Origin: Deltaproteobacteria bacterium
GTDB lineage: Bacteria > Myxococcota_A > UBA9160 > UBA4427
Direction: 5' to 3'
NCBI GenBank assembly: GCA_019310975.1
Contig: JAFDDH010000004.1
Coordinates: 1-57,006 of the forward strand
DNA: 57,006 bases
The position numbers and the translations under genes are program-made. The notes under the pieces are model-generated. The model ran no database searches. It was not told the DNA's origin and was given only the letters and a program-made list of their open reading frames with translations. This document shows, in pieces, positions 1-8,011 of the stretch (its first letter is position 1; every line of letters starts with the position of its first letter).

Positions 1-66
1 GAACAACGGGTCGCCTTCCGCCTTGTAGCGAACGGCGCCGCAGTAACATCCACCTTCGAGCTGCAT
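1..66 (-). CDS. GFA-family protein, N-terminal fragment (runs off the window)
   Basis: Only the first 22 codons are inside the window, read on the minus strand from an ATG at 66. They begin MQLEGGCYCGAVRYKAEGDP. The pattern GGCxCGAVRY is the N-terminal zinc-binding signature of the GFA family (glutathione-dependent formaldehyde-activating enzyme, also called CENP-V/GFA). Family members are small cytosolic zinc proteins, many of them not true formaldehyde enzymes. An AGGGAGAG Shine-Dalgarno sits a few bases upstream of the ATG, which supports this start. The remaining zinc ligands and the C-terminus lie outside, so only the family can be called. Confidence 0.8.
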   Translation of the reverse strand, partial: MQLEGGCYCGAVRYKAEGDPLF

Positions 67-143
67 GTCGCTCTCCCTGAACTGGTCCGAGCCTGCGCGC
101 GAATGCGACGAAGCCCGCAGCACCGCTCGGAGAGGCGCCCCCC

Positions 144-163
144 GGCGGCGATGATCTGCCGCC
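144..163. terminator. possible hairpin terminator
   Basis: GGCGGC (144-149) and GCCGCC (158-163) form a 6-bp stem around an 8-nt loop. The hairpin lies downstream of the Coa1-like gene and upstream of the GFA-family gene, both on the minus strand. No T-run follows on either strand, so it may be an attenuating hairpin or chance. I see nothing else in 67-236. Confidence 0.25.
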
Positions 164-236
164 GCGAAGCGGTCGCCATGAGCCCTCGAATCCTATCACG
201 CATGGACGCAGCCGTGCGGCGCCGGATCGGACTCCG

Positions 237-1121
237 CTATTCCGGGCCGGGAGTCCCGACGACCTCGATGCGTTGCCCCCCCGACCGGACCGACACGTGA
301 TCCAGACGCCAAACGCCGTCGGATGCAGTGGCCCTCGCCTCCACGGTGGCTTGTCGATCCGGGCCGTGCAAGGGGAAGCGGAGCTCCGCGTAGCCGCCTC
401 CACCCGACCTCTTCAGGCTCCCCATGACCCACCAACCGGTCGTGGTGGGCTCTCCGAGCAGCTTCAAGACGCGCGGATCGGATTGCACCCTGCTCCGCGC
501 CATCGAATAGGGCTCGCTCGCGCGCAGGGTGCCCACCGCGAACCCGGCGATCAGCAGGCCGAGGATCGCGACTGCGATCAGAGCCAGAGCGACTCTGAGT
601 GCGGAAGAGCGCTCGTCGACCCTTGGCGCGGGCGGTGCTTCGGCGGTGGATCCGGCCGCAACGAGCTGCTGGAGCTCCGCAACCAGCGGGTGAACGCTCG
701 CGAAGCGGATCCAGCGCTGGGGCGGAATGAAGTGGATCCGCGAGCCGAAGGGCCCGGGTGTGCGCAGGTCGAGCCAGACCCGCTCGGGATTCGTGAAACG
801 ACTGCCCCCGACCGATGCGACGTCGCAGAGCGGGATGTGGATCGACTGGCCGAATCCGCGCACGATCAGCTGGTCGCCGCAGAGCTCGACGTGCTTCGCG
901 CGACCGATGAGCCAGTAGTATCCGAGCACCAGCGCAGCGCTGAGGAGGACCACCACGCCATGGATCGCGAGGGGCAGGGATCCACCGCCTCGCGATATCA
1001 GGGCCGAGGTCGTCCCCAGCCCCCACAGCGCGACCAACGCCGGGACGCCATAGCGGTAGACTTCGGTCAGCCGCGAAGAGAGTCGCCGCGATTCCATCCC
1101 GCTCTGCATCCCCCGACGCAC
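237..1121 (-). CDS. membrane protein with PH-like region and Coa1-type C-terminal domain
   Basis: A 294-residue protein. Two hydrophobic helices near residues 24-43 and 49-72 are followed by a beta-rich segment (about 76-155) resembling a bacterial PH-like domain. A third helix (175-198) leads into a C-terminal domain (about 205-287) with the Coa1 pattern: a short helix, then LLGEP, a Gly-rich strand, FPLHGPDRQATVEARA and a VWRLDHVSV end. Coa1 proteins assist cytochrome oxidase assembly in mitochondria; bacterial members are mostly uncharacterised. As in Coa1/Tim21, the domain directly follows a transmembrane helix, so it should face the periplasm. The GTG at 1121 is the longest start; ATGs at 1109 and 1097 are also possible. 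Divergent from the crotonase gene. No oxidase genes are nearby, so a role in oxidase assembly is inference. Confidence 0.65.
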   Translation of the reverse strand: MRRGMQSGMESRRLSSRLTEVYRYGVPALVALWGLGTTSALISRGGGSLPLAIHGVVVLLSAALVLGYYWLIGRAKHVELCGDQLIVRGFGQSIHIPLCDVASVGGSRFTNPERVWLDLRTPGPFGSRIHFIPPQRWIRFASVHPLVAELQQLVAAGSTAEAPPAPRVDERSSALRVALALIAVAILGLLIAGFAVGTLRASEPYSMARSRVQSDPRVLKLLGEPTTTGWWVMGSLKRSGGGGYAELRFPLHGPDRQATVEARATASDGVWRLDHVSVRSGGQRIEVVGTPGPE

Positions 1122-1161
1122 GCTGGTGGTTCCATGGACAGAGAGTGGACACCGGGCCTTT

Positions 1162-1179
1162 CAGTACGCGCAGTACGCG
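1162..1179. repeat. 9-bp tandem duplication, 2 copies
   Basis: CAGTACGCG occurs twice head to tail in the 245-bp divergent region between the Coa1-like gene and the crotonase gene. Two adjacent 9-mers are compatible with an operator or a slippage duplication; nothing here distinguishes them. Confidence 0.6.
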
Positions 1180-1320
1180 TGCATCCAGCCGACGGAGAGA
1201 TCCCACGCGCTTCATCGGCGATCGGCGTGGCACGGTTGAGCGAGGTGATCGAGTCGGGGCCGATTCACCCCACACGTGAACGAAGAAGCGAAGCTCGTCC
1301 TCGCGCTGCGTCTTGGCCCG

Positions 1321-1336
1321 GACACGAATCCGTGTC
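1321..1336. promoter_or_regulatory. palindrome upstream of the crotonase gene (possible operator)
   Basis: GACACGAATCCGTGTC is a perfect inverted repeat with 6-bp arms and a 4-bp centre. It ends 30 bp before the crotonase ATG at 1367. Position and symmetry suit a dimeric repressor such as a TetR-type regulator, but no regulator gene is adjacent. Confidence 0.35.
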
Positions 1337-1366
1337 GGGGAGCAGGCCGGGCTAGGTTCTTGCGCC

Positions 1367-2149
1367 ATGGCAGGGCGAGTCGAGAGCGACAAGCGCGACG
1401 GGCTGGGATGGATCGTCTTCGACCATCCCGAACGCCGCAATGCGATCACGGCCGACATGTGGGACGCGATCCCGCGTGTCGCCGCCGACCTCGACTCGGA
1501 CCCGGACGTTCGCGTGATCGTGATGCGCGGGGCCGGCGACGTAGCGTTCGTCTCGGGTGCGGACATCAGCGAGTTCGAGGAGCAGCGCATCGGCCCGAGC
1601 GCACAGGCCTACGATGATCGCAACGCTCGGGCGTTCGCGGCCCTCGTGGCCATCCGCAAGCCGCTGATCGCCGGGGTGCACGGGTTCTGCGTCGGCGGGG
1701 GCTGCGCGATCGCGCTCTGCGCGGACCTCCGCTATGCGGCGGACGACGCGGTCTTCGCCATCCCGGCTGCGCGACTCGGTCTCGGCTACAGCGCGGGCGG
1801 CATCGAGATGCTCGTCCGGACCGTCGGGCTGCCGGCCGCGAAAGAGATCTTCTTTACGGCTCGACGCTTCGATGCCGAGGAGGCGCGGCACTTCGGGCTC
1901 GTGAATCGCGTCCTGCCCAAGGCCGAGCTCGACCCCGAGGTCGAGAAGATCGCGCGGCAGATCGCCGCCAACGCACCGCTTGCCCTGGCCAGTGCGAAGC
2001 TTGCGATGTCACAGCTCGCCCTGGAGCCGGCGCGGCGCGATGGCAAAGCCATCGCAGAGACGATCCGAAGCTGCTACGAGAGCGATGACTACACGGAGGG
2101 TGTGCGCGCATTCCTCGAGAAGCGCCCGCCGCGCTTCAGGGGTCGCTAG
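1367..2149 (+). CDS. crotonase-fold enzyme (enoyl-CoA hydratase/isomerase family)
   Basis: A 260-residue protein with the crotonase fold. It has an oxyanion-hole segment near residues 62-66 (VSGAD), HGFCVGGGCAIALCADLRYA around 105-124, and the C-terminal segment ending in RPPRFRGR. The ATG at 1367 is preferred because it begins MAGRVESDKRDGLGW, a normal N-terminus; the upstream GTG at 1313 would add 18 unlike residues. In enoyl-CoA hydratase the two catalytic glutamates lie in GGGCE and PE contexts. Here both positions are alanine (Ala114 and Ala134). The protein therefore binds acyl-CoA by fold but is unlikely to be a standard hydratase; decarboxylase, isomerase or hydrolase chemistry is possible. 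Its 3' end overlaps the convergent PanE-type gene by 14 bp. Confidence 0.85.
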   Translation: MAGRVESDKRDGLGWIVFDHPERRNAITADMWDAIPRVAADLDSDPDVRVIVMRGAGDVAFVSGADISEFEEQRIGPSAQAYDDRNARAFAALVAIRKPLIAGVHGFCVGGGCAIALCADLRYAADDAVFAIPAARLGLGYSAGGIEMLVRTVGLPAAKEIFFTARRFDAEEARHFGLVNRVLPKAELDPEVEKIARQIAANAPLALASAKLAMSQLALEPARRDGKAIAETIRSCYESDDYTEGVRAFLEKRPPRFRGR

Positions 2150-3122
2150 GCGCACGCCGCTCGGCGAGGTGCACGAGGCGCGTGAGCGCCTCGTTGACCG
2201 GGGTCTGCACATCGTGCGCGATGCCGAGTCGCGTCACGGCTCCGCAGAGGGCGTCGATCTCGGTCGGTCGCCCGGCACGCAGGTCCTGCAGCATCGACGA
2301 CTCGTGCTGGGCGGTGGGGGGCAGGAGATCGCGGTAGAAGGTCTCGAGGTAGGCCTCCGCGCTGTGCCAATGCGTGTGGTGGCCCGTCCGGGCAAGCACC
2401 TCGAAGATCTCGCGCGCCACCTCCTCGATCATATTGCGCGTCTCCTCGCACTCTCCCAGCGCTCCGTAGGGCACGCCCACCAGGGCTCCGAGGGGGTTGA
2501 GGAGGCAGTTGTAGAGCACCTTCGCCCACAGGTCGGCCTGGATGTCCGCGCTGAGCTCGCACGGGATTCCGCCGATCGCGATCGCCTCGCAGAGGGGCTT
2601 GAGGGCGTCGGTGCTCTCTCCAAACAGACTGCCGAGGTGAATCGAGTCGGCGTGTACGGTCACGTCCACGGCGTGAGCGGAGATCCGTCGGAAGCCGGTG
2701 ATGATGCGTGCGTTGAAGATGCGATCGCGCGGCATCCAGGCTGCGAAACGTTCGGCGTTCCCCCAGCCGTTTTGACACAGCACGACGAGCGGCTCACGGG
2801 CCAGCGTGTACCAGACCGCGCCGAGCGCGCGGGCGACGTCCGTCGAGGACGTCGTCTTGGTGCAGACCAGCAGGACGTGAAAGTCTTCATCGCGCAGCGA
2901 TTCGAACGACCTGCGTACGTCGATGGCAGTGGCCGGCACGATCGACTCCCCGAAGATCCCGCTCCGCCTTATCCCGTGCTCTTCGAGCGGATGAGGCGCG
3001 TCGCCGTCGCGCACGACGTACGAGAGTCGCCAGCCGGCGTAGTGGAGGCAGGTGCCGAGGGCCAGGCCCACCGCGCCCGCACCCACGATCACCGCCCTCG
3101 GATTCTCTGTCCGGACCGCCAT
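2136..3122 (-). CDS. panE: ketopantoate reductase family (PanE/ApbA) oxidoreductase
   Basis: A 328-residue protein starting MAVRTENPRAVIVGAGAVG. The VGAGAVG stretch near residues 13-19 is the Rossmann NADPH-binding loop, and the C-terminal helical half contains the family pattern KVLYNCLLNPLGAL with a conserved lysine and asparagine. PanE reduces 2-dehydropantoate to pantoate in CoA biosynthesis; paralogues of unknown substrate are common, so the symbol is provisional. The frame stays open upstream, but the ATG at 3122 begins the family-like sequence. A TATACT box on the minus strand at 3133-3138 would place a transcript start only a few bases before this ATG, suggesting a very short leader; no good -35 is visible. 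It lies 52 bp downstream of the CDP-alcohol phosphatidyltransferase gene. Confidence 0.82.
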   Translation of the reverse strand: MAVRTENPRAVIVGAGAVGLALGTCLHYAGWRLSYVVRDGDAPHPLEEHGIRRSGIFGESIVPATAIDVRRSFESLRDEDFHVLLVCTKTTSSTDVARALGAVWYTLAREPLVVLCQNGWGNAERFAAWMPRDRIFNARIITGFRRISAHAVDVTVHADSIHLGSLFGESTDALKPLCEAIAIGGIPCELSADIQADLWAKVLYNCLLNPLGALVGVPYGALGECEETRNMIEEVAREIFEVLARTGHHTHWHSAEAYLETFYRDLLPPTAQHESSMLQDLRAGRPTEIDALCGAVTRLGIAHDVQTPVNEALTRLVHLAERRAPSDP

Positions 3123-3174
3123 CGCGGGGCCCAGTATACGCGGAATGGCGTTGGAGGAGACGGAGGCTCGAATC

Positions 3175-3756
3175 TCAACACCTCGATGCCTCACTCGCGA
3201 CGAAGCTTCTCCCCGCGCGCAGGTGTAGGAAGCTGGGCACGTTGGCCCGCAGTGAATCGAGATGAGTGGTGATGGTGATTTCCTCGAGTGCCGCCAGTGT
3301 GAGCACGCCCGTCGCAATGCGAAAGAGGATCGGCTCGCCCAGCCCGAGAAGCAGCAATACGCCGGGGCCGATCAGCAGCGCGGAGGTCTTCGCCCCCCAC
3401 GTGTGGTAGCTGGTCAGCTGGCCGAACTTGAGAAAGCCATAGCTGGTCGGCAGTGCGAAGGCCGCGAGCGCCAGCGCGATCCAGGTCCACTCGGCACGGA
3501 CGGGGTCCGGCCAGAGCAGGGCCGCAGACGGCAAGAGCACCGCGTACGTGAGCAGGTCGCCCCAGCTGTCGAGCCTGGTCCCCAGCGCTGTGCACTGGTC
3601 CAGCTTGCGGGCCGCATAGCCGTCGGCGATGTCGCTGGTCAGCGTGAGGGCCAGGGCGGCCAGGAAGAGCTTCGCGTGCCCGGCGATCGCCACGCCGAGC
3701 AGCACCGGCACCATGCCGATTCGAAATAGGCTGAGGGCATTCGGGAGATTCCACAT
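3175..3756 (-). CDS. CDP-alcohol phosphatidyltransferase family membrane protein
   Basis: A 193-residue integral membrane protein starting MWNLPNALSLFRIG, the usual N-terminus of the PgsA/Pss family. The family motif is complete: aspartates D42, D45, D63 and D67 in the arrangement D-x2-D-G-x2-A-R...G-x3-D-x3-D. These residues bind the metal and CDP-linked lipid during head-group exchange at the cytoplasmic membrane face. The exact alcohol (glycerol phosphate, serine, inositol phosphate) cannot be read from the motif. The ATG at 3756 is chosen over 3771 because GGAGG lies 8 nt upstream of it. A sigma-54 promoter at 3818-3833 points at this gene, and the next gene upstream on the same strand encodes a sigma-54 activator. 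PanE-type gene follows after 52 bp. Confidence 0.85.
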   Translation of the reverse strand: MWNLPNALSLFRIGMVPVLLGVAIAGHAKLFLAALALTLTSDIADGYAARKLDQCTALGTRLDSWGDLLTYAVLLPSAALLWPDPVRAEWTWIALALAAFALPTSYGFLKFGQLTSYHTWGAKTSALLIGPGVLLLLGLGEPILFRIATGVLTLAALEEITITTHLDSLRANVPSFLHLRAGRSFVASEASRC

Positions 3757-3817
3757 CGGTCCGTCCTCCATGGCGCATCCTGGAGCGAATGACGCGCTGG
3801 GTATGGACCGATTGATT

Positions 3818-3833
3818 TGCGAAGGACGTGCCA
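3818..3833 (-). promoter_or_regulatory. sigma-54 (-24/-12) promoter for the CDP-alcohol phosphatidyltransferase gene
   Basis: The minus strand reads TGGCACGTCCTTCGCA. Against TGGCACG-N4-TTGC it has the full -24 element, the invariant GG and GC with correct spacing, and one mismatch (TC for TT in the -12 box). The expected transcript start is near 3807, giving a leader of about 50 nt to the ATG at 3756. The neighbouring gene encodes a sigma-54 activator with an intact GAFTGA loop. Confidence 0.7.
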
Positions 3834-3850
3834 GTCAGGTGATGGCGTCC

Positions 3851-3917
3851 GAAATCGAAATTTTATCAACAAATTCAGGTACTTGTGTGAAAATCGAACA
3901 ATCGACGCGATCGACGC
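3851..3917 (-). promoter_or_regulatory. AT-rich block upstream of the sigma-54 promoter (candidate enhancer/upstream activating site)
   Basis: This stretch is strikingly AT-rich for the window. It contains the recurrent element TTCAGGTACTTGT (3874-3886; minus strand ACAAGTACCTGAA) and a direct repeat of TCGACGC at 3902-3908 and 3911-3917, with further ATCGA words at 3853 and 3893. It lies 20-100 bp upstream of the -24 element, where sigma-54 activators normally bind. Which element, if any, the adjacent activator uses is not visible. Confidence 0.4.
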
Positions 3918-4004
3918 ATCTTGGCAAATAATGCCGAGCGCTGTCCATCCGATGTATACCCGCCCTCGAGCGCCCCGCACGCGATGGCGCGCCCGAGCGG
4001 AGCC

Positions 4005-5555
4005 TCAGTCGTCGCTCCGCAGCTGCTCGAGCAGGCCCTCGTCGATCTTCGCCTTGACGGTTCGACGATCGAGCCCGAGTCGCCGCGCCGCCTCCTCGTA
4101 GCTCCCGGCGCGCGCATAGACGAGCGTGCAGTAGTGGCGCAGCAGGTCGTCGGCCGAGAGATCGCCCGCCTCGATGGCCTCCACGAGTCCGCCGGCTCCG
4201 CTGCGAGAGCGCGTGGCCGCTTGGATCGGATGGTACTCGCCGCGGATCATCACGTTGCGCACGCATTGCTCGAGCTCACGCACATTGCCCTTCCAGCCAT
4301 GCTCGTGACCCAGGTGCGCCTCGACCCAATCGACCACCTCGGCGCTGAGACGTTCCGCCTCGTCGGGCCCGGCCACGCGGCGCGCAATGATCAAGACCAA
4401 CCCGCGCAGCTCGCCCGGCGACTCGGCCAGCTGCTCGCGCAGGGTCGGGGTATGAACGACGTCGCCGCTGAGTCGGTAGTAGAAGTCATGGCGGAAGCGG
4501 CCGGCTTCCATCTCATCTGCGAGATTGCGGTTCGTCGCGGCCACGATCTTGCCACCGAAGCGCCGCTCGGCGACCTCGCCGACTCGTTGAAAGCTGCGCG
4601 ACTGCAGGACACGCAGCAGCTTTACCTGGATCTCGGGCGGCAGCTCACCGATCTCATCGAGGAAGACCGTGCCCAGGTCGGTGCAGGTTTCGAACCAGCC
4701 CGTGCGATCCTCGGCCGCGCCCGTGAAGGCGCCGCGCCGGTGACCGAAGAGCTCGGACTCGACGAGCGTGGGCGAGAGCGCCGAAACGTTCACGGGAAAG
4801 AAGAGCCGTGACGGGTCAGCCGCAAAGCACTGCCGCTCGGCCTCGAAGGGCACGTAGCGCGAGAGCCCGATTGCGCGTGCCACCAGCTCCTTGCCGGTTC
4901 CGCTCTCGCCGACGATCAACGTCGGTACGTCGCCGAGCCGCTGGTACAAGCCGCGCCCATAGCGCTGCGCATCGTGGGTGAAGATCGATTGCCAGACGGC
5001 CGTGCGCAGGCGCGCCGCGGGCATCGAACCACCGTAGATGCGTCGGAAGGTGTGGTGGAAGGCGCGCCGGATCTGATAGCCCCACGCAAAGAGGTGCGCG
5101 GCGTCCACCTCGACCGGAATCCTGATGCCGGGGATGTGCAGGAAGTGTTCGACGTCCCGCGCGTGCTTCCGGTAGGCGTCGACCTTGCCGGTGGCCGGCC
5201 GGCCGGCCTCCCCGTCACGGATGAGATCGAAGAAGTCACTCTCGTAGCGGCTGTAGAGGAGGTAGCGGATCAGCCCTTCGTAGAGCAGGAGGGCGTCGGA
5301 TCCCGCGCTGGCGCCCGCCGCCAGCCGTTCGCGCAACCGCTCGGCCAGCTCCTCGGCCAGCCGGGCCAGGGGCTCGAGGTTCGGGCTCGACGGGCCGGAC
5401 TCGGCCTCGGCGTGCCAGACCGCGCCGCTGCCCTGATAGGCGTCGCCGAGTGCCTTGCGCTCGAGCGCGATGCGCTCGGGCAGGAACTGGTTGCAATCCG
5501 ATAGCCCCGCCAGGGCCTCGAGGACCGCCTGCTCGCCCGCCTCGAAGAGCTTCAT
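4005..5555 (-). CDS. sigma-54-dependent transcriptional activator, Fis-type HTH
   Basis: A 516-residue enhancer-binding protein. The N-terminal 200 residues are helix-rich and match no receiver, PAS or GAF pattern I recognise, so the signal is unknown. The AAA+ core has Walker A GESGTGKE (216-223), the sigma-54 contact loop GAFTGA (275-280), Walker B GTVFLDE (about 295-301) and arginine-finger region FRHDFYYRL. The C-terminal helix-turn-helix [19 protein letters not shown] is Fis-like. The start at 5555 (MKLFEAGEQ) is chosen because AGGAGG precedes it; a longer frame to 5630 lacks such a site. It has no partner histidine kinase nearby. The sigma-54 promoter 170 bp downstream, in front of the phospholipid-synthesis gene, is the natural candidate target. 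Confidence 0.9.
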   Translation of the reverse strand: MKLFEAGEQAVLEALAGLSDCNQFLPERIALERKALGDAYQGSGAVWHAEAESGPSSPNLEPLARLAEELAERLRERLAAGASAGSDALLLYEGLIRYLLYSRYESDFFDLIRDGEAGRPATGKVDAYRKHARDVEHFLHIPGIRIPVEVDAAHLFAWGYQIRRAFHHTFRRIYGGSMPAARLRTAVWQSIFTHDAQRYGRGLYQRLGDVPTLIVGESGTGKELVARAIGLSRYVPFEAERQCFAADPSRLFFPVNVSALSPTLVESELFGHRRGAFTGAAEDRTGWFETCTDLGTVFLDEIGELPPEIQVKLLRVLQSRSFQRVGEVAERRFGGKIVAATNRNLADEMEAGRFRHDFYYRLSGDVVHTPTLREQLAESPGELRGLVLIIARRVAGPDEAERLSAEVVDWVEAHLGHEHGWKGNVRELEQCVRNVMIRGEYHPIQAATRSRSGAGGLVEAIEAGDLSADDLLRHYCTLVYARAGSYEEAARRLGLDRRTVKAKIDEGLLEQLRSDD

Positions 5556-5833
5556 GCCCTGCCCTCCTCGTTCCCGACTCATCGGTGCCCGCGCCCGGGT
5601 CTGTACACGGGATGTGCGGCGCCCATGCATACGATGACGAAGCGGCGCCCATCAGCCAACCGCGCATCGGACCGGGAAACCGCCGCGCTGTGGGGGACAT
5701 CCATCACCGAGTCGGGACGGATGCGAGGCCTATCCTGGGAGAAGCCCACACGGCCCGGTAGCCTCTGCGCGGTCGGCCGCCGGCGTGGGGACCCGAATCC
5801 TGCGGCCGATCTCTTGGGGGGAGAGTGGGAAGG

Positions 5834-7879
5834 ATGAGACTCGCGGGCGCGAGCTTGGGGCTCGCATTCGGGTTGCTGGGAGCGGCTACGGCGGTCTCTG
5901 TGACCGCGGCGGAGGGGCTGCTCACGAGCGTGCTCACGCGCGGGCACGGTGTCGCGCTGACGGCCGATGAGCGCGCCCGAGCCAGGGCGCTCGGCCGCTC
6001 CGTCGAGGCGCTGGCCGCCGGCGAGATCTCGCGAGCCCGGAAGGCGCTCGCCCTGGCCGAGGGCGATTCCCGCATCGCGGACCACGTGGCGCTCCAGAAG
6101 GCGCGCGTGCTGGCGGCCGCAGGCAAGTGGGACGCTTCCATCTCGGTCGCCATCGCGGCGCGCATCGAGTACCCCTACTCGCCCGTCGATGTCGCGCTGC
6201 TGCAGCGGATCGGCGACGGGCGCGTCGCGCAGGGCCGGGAGACCTCTGCCCAGCGCGCCTTCGAGACGGCGCTGGCCGAGACCGATGATCCGGCCCTGCA
6301 GCGTGTGCTCAAGCTCGAGATCGTCGCCTCGCGCCAGCGCATCGGCGAGCTCGACGCCGCTGCGAACCCCGCAGATCTGCTGGCTCTCGCCTTCCCGGAG
6401 AGCGCGCGGCCCGAGGAGGTGCCGGCCGGCGAGCGCAGCGCCGAGATGGCCCTGCAGCTGGCAGACGAGCGGGTTGCCGAGGGACGTGGCAGCGAGGCCG
6501 TGGAGGCCTTCCGCGAGGCCCTGGCCGGCGAGCTGCAGGGCGCCGAGCGCCGGCGTGCGCGCATGCAGATGGGAATCGCGCTCTTTGGTCTGCGCCGTTA
6601 CGACGAGGCGATCACGGCCTTCGGTGTGCTCGGCGATGAGCCCGAGGCCCGCTATTGGTACGCGCGTTCGTTGGCGCGCACCGGCAAGCTGCAGGCCTCG
6701 ATCGCCGAGTTCGTGAGTCTCGCCGAAACGGCGCCACCCGAGCTCGCGCACCGCTCCGCCTACCTGGCTGCCACGTTGCTCGAGGATCGCGGCGAGACCG
6801 CGCGCGCCATGGCGCTCTACGAGAAGGTCGCGGCCAACCAGGCGTTCGCCGAGCGTGCCGGCCACGCGCAGTGGCGAATCGGCTGGTCGGCCTGGCATCG
6901 GCGCGACTATGACGAGGCGCGCGCGCGCTTCCTGGAGATGATCGAGCGCGGAGCGGACCCACTCGCGCAGCTGCGCCCCCGCTACTGGGCCGCTCGCGCC
7001 GTCGAGGCGTCCGGCGATGCGCGGACCGGCCGGGAAGAGCTCGGCGCCATCGCGCGCGACTGGCCGCTCGCCTACTACGGCTGGCGGGCCCAGCAGCGGC
7101 TCGGCAAGATCGACCCGCGCGCGCTCATGCCGGCACCGGACGACGCGCCCGCGCCGGGCGAGGACTCCGTCTCGCAGGCCGAGCTGCAACGGATTGCGCT
7201 CCTGCTGGAGGCCGGGCAGAGCGCGAGTGCCCGCACCGAGCTCGCTCCATTGGCCGATCGCGCCACGAGCCGCGCGGACCGCGTGCAGGTCGGTCGGCTG
7301 CTGGTGCTCGCTGGCGATTACCACCGGGCCCAGCGCCTGGTGGTGGATGTCTACGGGGTGCCGCTCGCACACGGGGTCCGCAGCGGCGAAGAGGAGCTCT
7401 TCTGGCTGTCGTGGCCGCCCGCCTATCGCGAGCAGGTGATGACGACGCTGCCCAAGAGCGGCCACGTCGAGCCGGCGCTGATCTGGGCCATCATGCGCGA
7501 GGAGAGCAGCTTCCGCCCGGCCGTGATGTCGTCCGCCGGCGCCATCGGACTGCTGCAGCTGATGCCCGAGACGGCCGCGCGTACCGCGAAGCGAGCGGGG
7601 CGCCCGCCGATCGGAGACGTCGAGGAGCTCTTCGAGCCCGCGACCAACATCGCGCTCGGAAGCGCCTACCTCGACCATCTGGTTGGCCGCTTTCCGGGCC
7701 GCCTCTCGGCTGCCATCGGGAGCTACAACGCCGGGCCGAATGCCGTGGCGCGCTGGCTGGTGGGGCCGGCGGCGGAGCGAGAAGACGACGTCTGGGTCGA
7801 GGACATCCCCTACGGCCAGACCCGCAAGTACGTGAAGCGGGTGCTGCGCAGCCTGCACGCCTACCGGACCTTCTACTGA
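5834..7879 (+). CDS. slt: soluble lytic murein transglycosylase (Slt70 type)
   Basis: A 681-residue periplasmic enzyme. It begins with a signal peptide (MRLAGASLGLAFGLLGAATA). A long superhelical alpha-domain of TPR-like hairpins fills roughly residues 40-530. The C-terminal catalytic domain carries IMREESSFRP with catalytic Glu557, AGAIGLLQLMPETA, and SYNAGPNAVARW, the three conserved SLT blocks. Lytic transglycosylases cleave the MurNAc-GlcNAc bond to give 1,6-anhydro ends. The ATG at 5834 is preferred over the GTG at 5825 because it gives a clean signal peptide and a purine-rich GGGGGGAGAG lies 9 nt upstream. Divergent from the sigma-54 activator; the 278-bp gap shows no clear promoter. 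Confidence 0.92.
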   Translation: MRLAGASLGLAFGLLGAATAVSVTAAEGLLTSVLTRGHGVALTADERARARALGRSVEALAAGEISRARKALALAEGDSRIADHVALQKARVLAAAGKWDASISVAIAARIEYPYSPVDVALLQRIGDGRVAQGRETSAQRAFETALAETDDPALQRVLKLEIVASRQRIGELDAAANPADLLALAFPESARPEEVPAGERSAEMALQLADERVAEGRGSEAVEAFREALAGELQGAERRRARMQMGIALFGLRRYDEAITAFGVLGDEPEARYWYARSLARTGKLQASIAEFVSLAETAPPELAHRSAYLAATLLEDRGETARAMALYEKVAANQAFAERAGHAQWRIGWSAWHRRDYDEARARFLEMIERGADPLAQLRPRYWAARAVEASGDARTGREELGAIARDWPLAYYGWRAQQRLGKIDPRALMPAPDDAPAPGEDSVSQAELQRIALLLEAGQSASARTELAPLADRATSRADRVQVGRLLVLAGDYHRAQRLVVDVYGVPLAHGVRSGEEELFWLSWPPAYREQVMTTLPKSGHVEPALIWAIMREESSFRPAVMSSAGAIGLLQLMPETAARTAKRAGRPPIGDVEELFEPATNIALGSAYLDHLVGRFPGRLSAAIGSYNAGPNAVARWLVGPAAEREDDVWVEDIPYGQTRKYVKRVLRSLHAYRTFY

Positions 7880-7954
7880 CCGAGCCCTGCAGCGCTGTTG
7901 TATGCTCCCGCGCCGACCTCGCACACGATGGACGCGGCAGGGCCGGACGCGGCA

Positions 7955-8002
7955 GCAGCGCGACAAGACGGCAGCGCGACGAGACAGCAGCGCGACAAAG
8001 AG
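7955..8002. repeat. 16-bp tandem repeat, 3 copies
   Basis: Three head-to-tail units, GCAGCGCGACAAGACG, GCAGCGCGACGAGACA and GCAGCGCGACAAAGAG, lie between slt and the racemase-type gene. The last unit runs into AGGAGGACGTC, so the array ends at the Shine-Dalgarno of the next gene and sits in its 5' leader. Confidence 0.8.
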
Positions 8003-8011
8003 GAGGACGTC

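Noticed and set aside
7876-7906. Possible sigma-70 promoter (CTGACC and TATGCT) before the racemase-type gene
   Set aside because: The spacing is 19 bp and both boxes are weak, partly inside the slt stop. Not better than chance in this composition.
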